A stretch of 64,000 bases of DNA from contig NC_064533.1 in the NCBI RefSeq assembly GCF_023856365.1, positions 29,606,618 through 29,670,617 of the forward strand, given 5' to 3'. The DNA is from Brienomyrus brachyistius (lineage: Eukaryota; Chordata; Actinopteri; Osteoglossiformes; Mormyridae). Position numbers and translations under genes: made by a program. The notes under the pieces were generated by a model that was given only the letters and a program-made list of their open reading frames with translations, was not told the origin of the DNA and made no database searches. This document shows positions 57,236 through 64,000 of the stretch, piece after piece (positions within the stretch are counted from its first letter, which is position 1; each line of letters starts with the position of its first letter).

Positions 57236-57665
57236 GACGGACAAATAACGCACCTGATCAAACGTTTCCCGTGGCTGTGGTAAAGATACGTGCTCCTCAC
57301 ATTGCATTGTGTTTGATGCTGTGATAGCGACATGACGGCAAACGATATTAATTAAACTTTACTCAGTGGAAGCGTCTCTATTGAGACAACATGAACGTAC
57401 TGAATAAATGGTGAGATCTTGCCTTTCGCTTTCACAGTTCCGTTCGATTATGGCTTGCTCATTTAGATCAATGATTCAAATGGAGATTTGGGAATGACTC
57501 ACACCTAATCTCTGTTCCATACGGACGCACACGCTACTGTCTTTCCCCCAATATACCAGAATAAATGAGATTTGAATTGATCTCCTAATGCCATGCCAGG
57601 TGAGTCAAGGTTGACAGGGTCCATTGGCTACACTGAAGAAGCAGAAAGCAGCTGCGTCCAGCCTG

Positions 57666-57737
57666 GGTCCCATGGTGCAATGGCCAGCACTCTGGGCTTT
57701 GAATCCAGTGATCCGAGTTCGAGTCTCGGTGGGGCCT
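57666..57737 (+). tRNA. tRNA-Gln (TTG), unit 55
   Basis: Consensus copy (C20). Confidence 0.88.
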
Positions 57738-57944
57738 TCGTCTTAAATCATGCTAGATTCTGTGTGAAGAGACCAGCCGTTCTTCCCCTGAGAGCAAAGG
57801 GAAGTGTCTTTGCTGCTTTGCCCGTTTGGTTCAATTATGCTGCTTCTTCTTGCTCCGATCACCTCAAGCTACCATTCACTTCTGTCTGTCAGCTGTATCA
57901 TACACAAACTGAAAATATGTCTCTAAGATTGTACAGGAAGATGA

Positions 57945-58009
57945 GGTCCCATGGTGTAACTGTCAGCACTCTGAATCCAGTAATCCAAGTTCAAATCTGG
58001 GTTGGACAT
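57945..58009 (+). pseudogene. tRNA-Gln pseudogene, unit 55
   Basis: AACTGTCAG and CTGGGTT variants, as in unit 51. Confidence 0.88.
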
Positions 58010-58222
58010 GCCACCTGGAAGATTACTTACTGCACTCTGCATGCAAGGAACGACAGTTGTCGCCTTAACAACATAGGCTTATGTCTTCTTGCCTGTGTAC
58101 CCGTTATTTTCTGGATTGTCTTGCTTCCTCTGGCTCCATTCATCTAAACCTAGAGAACGCTAACATTCCTGCAGCTTGAGTTTGGCGGCTTTATTTGGTT
58201 CACGGCTAAAAGCCACAGCACA

Positions 58223-58294
58223 CTCCCCGTCGGGGAATCGAACCCCGGTCTCCCGCGTGACAGGCGGGGATACTCACCACTATACTAACGAGGA
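58223..58294 (-). tRNA. tRNA-Asp (GTC), unit 56
   Basis: Consensus copy. Confidence 0.95.
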
Positions 58295-58724
58295 GACGGA
58301 CAAATAACGCACCTGATCAAACGTTTCCCGTGGCTGTGGTAAAGATACGTGCTCCTCACATTGCATTGTGTTTGATGCTGTGATAGCGACATGACGGCAA
58401 ACGATATTAATTAAACTTTACTCAGTGGAAGCGTCTCTATTGAGACAACATGAACGTACTGAATAAATGGTGAGATCTTGCCTTTCGCTTTCACAGTTCC
58501 GTTCGATTATGGCTTGCTCATTTAGATCAATGATTCAAATGGAGATTTGGGAATGATTCACACCTAATCTCTGTTCCATACGAACGCACACGCTACTGTC
58601 TTTCCCCCAATATACCAGAATAAATGAGATTTGAATTGATCTCCTAATGCCATGCCAGGTGAGTCAAGGTTGACAGGGTCCATTGGCTACACTGAAGAAG
58701 CAGAAAGCAGCTGCGTCCAGCCTG

Positions 58725-58796
58725 GGTCCCATGGTGCAATGGTCAGCACTCTGGGCTTTGAATCCAGTGATCCGAGTTCGAGTCTCGGTGGGGCCT
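58725..58796 (+). tRNA. tRNA-Gln (TTG), unit 56
   Basis: U20 variant. Confidence 0.88.
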
Positions 58797-59003
58797 TCGT
58801 CTTGAAACATGCTAGATTCTGTGTGAAGAGACCAGCCGTTCTTCGCCTGAGAGCAAAGGGAAGTGTCTTTGCTGCTTTGCCCGTTTGGTTCAATTATGCT
58901 GCTTCTTCTTGCTCCGATCACCTCAGGCTACCATTCACTTCTGTCTGTCAGCTGTATCATACACAAACTGAAAATATGTCTCTAAGATTGTACAGGAAGA
59001 TGA

Positions 59004-59068
59004 GGTCCCATGCTGTAACGGTCAGCACTCTGAATCCAGTAATCCAAGTTCAAATCTCGGTTGGACAT
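59004..59068 (+). pseudogene. tRNA-Gln pseudogene, unit 56
   Basis: A box altered to TGCTGTAACGG. Confidence 0.88.
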
Positions 59069-59281
59069 GCCACCTGGAAGATTACTTACTGCACTCTGCA
59101 TGCAAGGAACGACAGTTGTCGCCTTAACAACATAGGCTTATGTCTTCTTGCCGGTGTACCCGTTATTTTCTGGATTGTCTTGCTTCCTCTGGCTCCATTC
59201 ATCTAAACCTAGAGAACGCTAATATTCCTGCAGCTTGAGTTTGGCGGCTTTATTTGGTTCACGGCTAAAAGCCACAGCACA

Positions 59282-59353
59282 CTCCCCGTCGGGGAATCGA
59301 ACCCCGGTCTCCCGCGTGACAGGCGGGGATACTCACCACTATACTAACGAGGA
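59282..59353 (-). tRNA. tRNA-Asp (GTC), unit 57
   Basis: Consensus copy. Confidence 0.95.
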
Positions 59354-59783
59354 GACGGACAAATAACGCACCTGATCAAACGTTTCCCGTGGCTGTGGTA
59401 AAGATACGTGCTCCTCACATTGCATTGTGTTTGATGCTGTGATAGCGACATGACGGCAAACGATATTAATTAAACTTTACTCAGTGGAAGCGTCTCTATT
59501 GAGACAACATGAACATACTGAATAAATGGTGAGATCTTGCCTTTCGCTTTCACAGTTCCGTTCGATTATGGCTTGCTCATTTAGATCAATGATTCAAATG
59601 GAGATTTGGGAATGATTCACACCTAATCTCTGTTCCATACGGACGCACACGCTACTGTCTTTCCCCCAATATACCAGAATAAATGAGATTTGAATTGATC
59701 TCCTAATGCCATGCCAGGTGAGTCAAGGTTGACAGGGTCCATTGGCTACACTGAAGAAGCAGAAAGCAGCTGCGTCCAGCCTG

Positions 59784-59855
59784 GGTCCCATGGTGCAATG
59801 GTCAGCACTCTGGGCTTTGAATCCAGTGATCCAAGTTCGAGTCTCGTTGGGGCCT
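59784..59855 (+). tRNA. tRNA-Gln (TTG), unit 57
   Basis: U20 with A51 (A51.C63) and U65 (C49.U65), two T-stem mismatches; likely impaired. Confidence 0.62.
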
Positions 59856-60062
59856 TCGTCTTGAAACATGCTAGATTCTGTGTGAAGAGACCAGCCGTTC
59901 TTCGCCTGAGAGCAAAGGGAAGTGTCTTTGCTGCTTTGCCCGTTTGGTTCAATTATGCTGCTTCTTCTTGCTCCGATCACCTCAGGCTACCATTCACTTC
60001 TGTCTGTCAGCTGTATCATACACAAACTGAAAATATGTCTCTAAGATTGTACAGGAAGATGA

Positions 60063-60127
60063 GGTCCCATGGTGTAACGGTCAGCACTCTGAATCCAGTA
60101 ATCCAAGTTCAAATCTCGGTTGGACAT
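60063..60127 (+). pseudogene. tRNA-Gln pseudogene, unit 57
   Basis: Consensus form. Confidence 0.88.
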
Positions 60128-60340
60128 GCCACCTGGAAGATTACTTACTGCACTCTGCATGCAAGGAACGACAGTTGTCGCCTTAACAACATAGGCTTAT
60201 GTCTTCTTGCCGGTGTACCCGTTATTTTCTGGATTGTCTTGCTTCCTCTGGCTCCATTCATCTAAACCTCGAGAACGCTAATATTCCTGCAGCTTGAGTT
60301 TGGCGGCTTTATTTGGTTCACGGCTAAAAGCCACAGCGCA

Positions 60341-60412
60341 CTCCCCGTCGGGGAATCGAACCCCGGTCTCCCGCGTGACAGGCGGGGATACTCACCACTA
60401 TACTAACGAGGA
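60341..60412 (-). tRNA. tRNA-Asp (GTC), unit 58
   Basis: Consensus gene body. Confidence 0.95.
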
Positions 60413-60842
60413 GACAGACAAATAACGCACCTGATCAAACGTTTCCCGTGGCTGTGGTAAAGATACGTGCTCCTCACATTGCATTGTGTTTGATGCTGTG
60501 ATAACGACATGACGGCAAACGATATTAATTAAACTTTACTCAGTGGAAGCGTCTCTATTGAGACAACATGAACGTACTGAATAAATGGTGAGATCTTGCC
60601 TTTCGCTTTCACAGTTCCGTTCGATTATGGCTTGCTCATTTAGATCAATGATTCAAATGGAGATTTGGGAATGACTCACACCTAATCTCTGTTCCATACG
60701 GACGCACACGCTACTGTCTTTCCCCCAATATACCAGAATAACTGAGATTTGAATTGATCTCCTAATGCCATGCCAGGTGAGTCAAGGTTGACAGGGTCCA
60801 TTGGCTACACTGAAGAAGCAGAAAGCAGCTGCGTCCAGCCTG

Positions 60843-60914
60843 GGTCCCATGGTGCAATGGCCAGCACTCTGGGCTTTGAATCCAGTGATCCGAGTTTGAG
60901 TCTCGGTGGGGCCT
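60843..60914 (+). tRNA. tRNA-Gln (TTG), unit 58
   Basis: U56 in the T loop, as in unit 49. Confidence 0.62.
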
Positions 60915-61121
60915 TCGTCTTAAAACATGCTAGATTCTGTGTGAAGAGACCAGCCGTTCTTCCCCTGAGAGCAAAGGGAAGTGTCTTTGCTGCTTTGCCC
61001 GTTTGGTTCAATTATGCTGCTTCTTCTTGCTCCGATCACCTCAAGCTACCATTCACTTCTGTCTGTCAACTGTATCATACACAAACTGAAAATATGTCTC
61101 TAAGATTGTACAGGAAGATGA

Positions 61122-61186
61122 GGTCCCATGGTGTAACGGTCAGCACTCTGAATCCAGTAATCCAAGTTCAAATCTCGGTTGGACAT
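61122..61186 (+). pseudogene. tRNA-Gln pseudogene, unit 58
   Basis: Consensus form. Confidence 0.88.
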
Positions 61187-61399
61187 GCCACCTGGAAGAT
61201 TACTTACTGCACTCTGCATGCAAGGAACGACAGTTGTCGCCTTAACAACATAGGCTTATGTCTTCTTGCCTGTGTACCCATTATTTTCTGGATTGTCTTG
61301 CTTCCTCTGGCTCCATTCATCTAAACCTAGAGAACGCTAATATTCCTGCAGCTTGAGTTTGGCGGCTTTATTTGGTTCACGGCTAAAAGCAACAGCACA

Positions 61400-61471
61400 C
61401 TCCCCGTCGGGGAATCGAACCCCGGTCTCCCGCGTGACAGGCGGGGATACTCACCACTATACTAACGAGGA
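61400..61471 (-). tRNA. tRNA-Asp (GTC), unit 59
   Basis: Consensus copy. Confidence 0.95.
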
Positions 61472-61901
61472 GACGGACAAATAACGCACCTGATCAAACG
61501 TTTCCCGTGGCTGTGGTAAAGATACGTGCTCCTCACATTGCATTGTGTTTGATGCTGTGATAGCGACATGACGGCAAACGATATTAATTAAACTTTACTC
61601 AGTGGAAGCGTCTCTATTGAGACAACATGAACGTACTGAATAAATGGTGAGATCTTGCCTTTCGCTTTCACAGTTCCGTTCGATTATGGCTTGCTCATTT
61701 AGATCAATGATTCAAATGGAGATTTGGGAATGATTCACACCTAATCTCTGTTCCATACGGACGCACACGCTACTGTCTTTCCCCCAATATACCAGAATAA
61801 ATGAGATTTGAATTGATCTCCTAATGCCATGCCAGGTGAGTCAAGGTTGACAGGGTCCATTGGCTACACTGAAGAAGCAGAAAGCAGCTGCGTCCAGCCT
61901 G

Positions 61902-61973
61902 GGTCCCATGGTGCAATGGTCAGCACTCTGGGCTTTGAATCCAGTGATCCGAGTTCGAGTCTCGGTGGGGCCT
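61902..61973 (+). tRNA. tRNA-Gln (TTG), unit 59
   Basis: U20 variant. Confidence 0.88.
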
Positions 61974-62180
61974 TCGTCTTGAAACATGCTAGATTCTGTG
62001 TGAAGAGACCAGCCGTTCTTCGCCTGAGAGCAAAGGGAAGTGTCTTTGCTGCTTTGCCCGTTTGGTTCAATTATGCTGCTTCTTCTTGCTCCGATCACCT
62101 CAAGCTACCATTCACTTCTGTCTGTCAACTGTATCATACACAAACTGAAAATATGTCTCTAAGATTGTACAGGAAGATGA

Positions 62181-62245
62181 GGTCCCATGGTGTAACGGTC
62201 AGCACTCTGAATCCAGTAATCCAAGTTCAAATCTCGGTTGGACAT
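62181..62245 (+). pseudogene. tRNA-Gln pseudogene, unit 59
   Basis: Consensus form. Confidence 0.88.
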
Positions 62246-62458
62246 GCCACCTGGAAGATTACTTACTGCACTCTGCATGCAAGGAACGACAGTTGTCGCC
62301 TTAACAACATAGGCTTATGTCTTCTTGCCTGTGTACCCGTTATTTTCTGGATTGTCTTGCTTCCTCTGGCTCCATTCATCTAAACCTAGAGAACGCTAAT
62401 ATTCCTGCAGCTTGAGTTTGGCGGCTTTATTCGGTTCACGGCTAAAAGCCACAGCACA

Positions 62459-62530
62459 CTCCCCGTCGGGGAATCGAACCCCGGTCTCCCGCGTGACAGG
62501 CGGGGATACTCACCACTATACTAACGAGGA
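62459..62530 (-). tRNA. tRNA-Asp (GTC), unit 60
   Basis: Consensus copy. Confidence 0.95.
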
Positions 62531-62960
62531 GACGGACAAATAACGCACCTGATCAAACGTTTCCCGTGGCTGTGGTAAAGATACGTGCTCCTCACATTGC
62601 ATTGTGTTTGATGCTGTGATAGCGACATGACGGCAAACGATATTAATTAAACTTTACTCAGTGGAAGCGTCTCTATTGAGACAACATGAACGTACTGAAT
62701 AAATGGTGAGATCTTGCCTTTCGCTTTCACAGTTCCGTTCGATTATGGCTTGCTCATTTAGATCAATGATTCAAATGGAGATTTGGGAATGATTCACACC
62801 TAATCTCTGTTCCATACGGACGCACACGCTACTGTCTTTCCCCCAATATACCAGAATAAATGAGATTTGAATTGATCTCCTAATGCCATGCCAGGTGAGT
62901 CAAGGTTGACAGGGTCCATTGGCTACACTGAAGAAGCAGAAAGCAGCTGCGTCCAGCCTG

Positions 62961-63032
62961 GGTCCCATGGTGCAATGGTCAGCACTCTGGGCTTTGAATC
63001 CAGTGATCCGAGTTCGAGTCTCGGTGGGGCCT
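62961..63032 (+). tRNA. tRNA-Gln (TTG), unit 60
   Basis: U20 variant; last complete tRNA-Gln in the window. Confidence 0.88.
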
Positions 63033-63239
63033 TCGTCTTGAAACATGCTAGATTCTGTGTGAAGAGACCAGCCGTTCTTCGCCTGAGAGCAAAGGGAAGT
63101 GTCTTTGCTGCTTTGCCCGTTTGGTTCAATTATGCTGCTTCTTCTTGCTCCAATCACCTCAGGCTACCATTCACCTCTGTCTGTCAGCTGTATCATACAC
63201 AAACTGAAAATATGTCTCTAAGATTGTACAGGAAGATGA

Positions 63240-63304
63240 GGTCCCATGCTGTAACGGTCAGCACTCTGAATCCAGTAATCCAAGTTTAAATCTCGGTTGG
63301 ACAT
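63240..63304 (+). pseudogene. tRNA-Gln pseudogene, unit 60
   Basis: A box TGCTGTAACGG, as in unit 56, and a B-box change (GTTTAAATC), so both promoter boxes are altered. Confidence 0.88.
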
Positions 63305-63517
63305 GCCACCTGGAAGATTACTTACTGCACTCTGCATGCAAGGAACGACAGTTGTCGCCTTAACAACATAGGCTTATGTCTTCTTGCCGGTGTACCCGTT
63401 ATTTTCTGGATTGTCTTGCTTCCTCTGGCTCCATTCATCTAAACCTCGAGAACGCTAATATTCCTGCAGCTTGAGTTTGGCGGCTTTATTTGGTTCACGG
63501 CTAAAAGCAACAGCACA

Positions 63518-63589
63518 CTCCCCGTCGGGGAATCGAACCCCGGTCTCCCGCGTGACAGGCGGGGATACTCACCACTATACTAACGAGGA
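63518..63589 (-). tRNA. tRNA-Asp (GTC), unit 61
   Basis: Consensus copy in the truncated last unit; its divergent tRNA-Gln partner would begin about 20 bp past the window end. Confidence 0.95.
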
Positions 63590-64000
63590 GACGGACAAAT
63601 AACGCACCTGATCAAACGTTTCCCGTGGCTGTGGTAAAGATATGTGCTCCTCACATTCCATTGTGTTTGATGCTGTGATAGCGACATGACGGCAAACGAT
63701 ATTAATTAAACTTTACTCAGTGGAAGCGTCTCTATTGAGACAACATGAATGTACTGAATAAATGGTGAGATCTTGCCTTTCGCTTTCACAGTTCCGTTCG
63801 ATTATGGCTTGCTCATTTAGATCAATGATTCAAATGGAGATTTGGGAATGACTCACACCTAATCTCTGTTCCATACGGACGCACACGCTACTGTCTTTCC
63901 CCCAATATACCAGAATAAATGAGATTTGAATTGATCTCCTAATGCCATGCCAGGTGAGTCAAGGTTGACAGGGTCCATTGGCTACACTGAAGAAGCAGAA
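63590..64000. other. Partial divergent spacer of unit 61
   Basis: Same spacer type as 89-518, cut by the window end. No gene seen. Confidence 0.7.

Larger units (their letters stand above)
60326..63160. repeat. Duplicated block, units 58-60 left half (partner at 50795-53630)
   Basis: Right-hand copy of the block starting 9,531 bp upstream. Similarity to the partner breaks within unit 60, where the sequence switches to the TCCAATCACCTCAGG type found in units 53-54. Confidence 0.85.
1..64000. repeat. Tandem tDNA array, ~1,059-bp unit, 60 full copies plus a partial
   Basis: The same unit recurs from first to last base with only scattered substitutions and a few small indels. Fixed landmarks give spacings of 1,058-1,060 bp, except 1,050-1,051 bp after units 7, 33, 40, 42 and 43. 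Each unit holds tRNA-Asp (minus), tRNA-Gln (plus) and a tRNA-Gln pseudogene (plus). Neither end of the array is in the window, so the true size is unknown. The closest known parallels are multi-tRNA tandem repeats of amphibians and fishes; assigning the species is inference. Confidence 0.98.

Noticed and set aside
1..64000. CRISPR array or bacterial tRNA operon
   Set aside because: The repeat is about 1 kb with near-identical spacers and contains eukaryotic-type tRNA genes without CCA, each with Pol III-style control. There are no short repeats with unique spacers.
1..64000. tRNA-derived SINE family
   Set aside because: There is no poly-A or simple-repeat tail, no target-site duplications and no dispersed insertions. 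Copies are strictly head-to-tail at a constant period, which points to tandem amplification.

Overview
The whole window is one head-to-tail tandem array of a repeat of about 1,059 bp, with 60 complete copies and the start of a 61st. No unique flanking sequence is present on either side. Units here are numbered 1-61 from the left; a unit begins at the four-A run just left of its tRNA-Asp gene. Measured unit lengths are 1,058-1,060 bp, or 1,050-1,051 bp where an 8-bp deletion is present (units 7, 33, 40, 42, 43).

Each unit has the same layout. (1) A 72-nt tRNA-Asp gene, anticodon GTC, lies on the minus strand with a T4 Pol III terminator. (2) A 430-bp spacer separates it from the next gene; the two genes are divergent and I see no further gene in it. 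(3) A 72-nt tRNA-Gln gene, anticodon TTG, lies on the plus strand. (4) A 207-bp spacer follows. (5) A 65-nt tRNA-Gln-like pseudogene on the plus strand has lost seven bases from its anticodon arm but keeps recognisable A and B boxes. (6) A 213-bp spacer carries the only T4 run downstream of either plus-strand tRNA sequence. The window therefore holds 61 tRNA-Asp genes, 60 tRNA-Gln genes and 60 tRNA-Gln pseudogenes. I support no protein-coding gene.

The organism is a eukaryote. The tRNAs have no encoded CCA, use internal A and B boxes and oligo-T terminators, and the tRNA-Asp consensus matches the vertebrate sequence as I remember it. Very large tandem tRNA arrays are known in some fishes (zebrafish chromosome 4 is the familiar case) and in amphibians, so a teleost is a reasonable inference, but the species is not proven by the sequence.

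The array is not uniform. Diagnostic variants define subfamilies: units 1-13 (with a three-unit a-b-c pattern), 14-19, 20-28, 29-39, 40-48 and 49-61. Multi-unit blocks are duplicated at offsets of about 3.2, 5.3, 9.5 and 21.1 kb, and several units are mosaics. This is the expected footprint of unequal crossing-over and gene conversion. Many tRNA variants are C-to-T or G-to-A changes at CpG sites, which suggests germline methylation of the array and that an unknown share of these genes is silent and decaying.

The most interesting points are a defective tRNA-Gln fixed in all 60 complete units, a tRNA-Gln gene without its own T4 terminator that may be co-transcribed with that pseudogene, and a non-canonical 3:70 pair in every tRNA-Gln copy.
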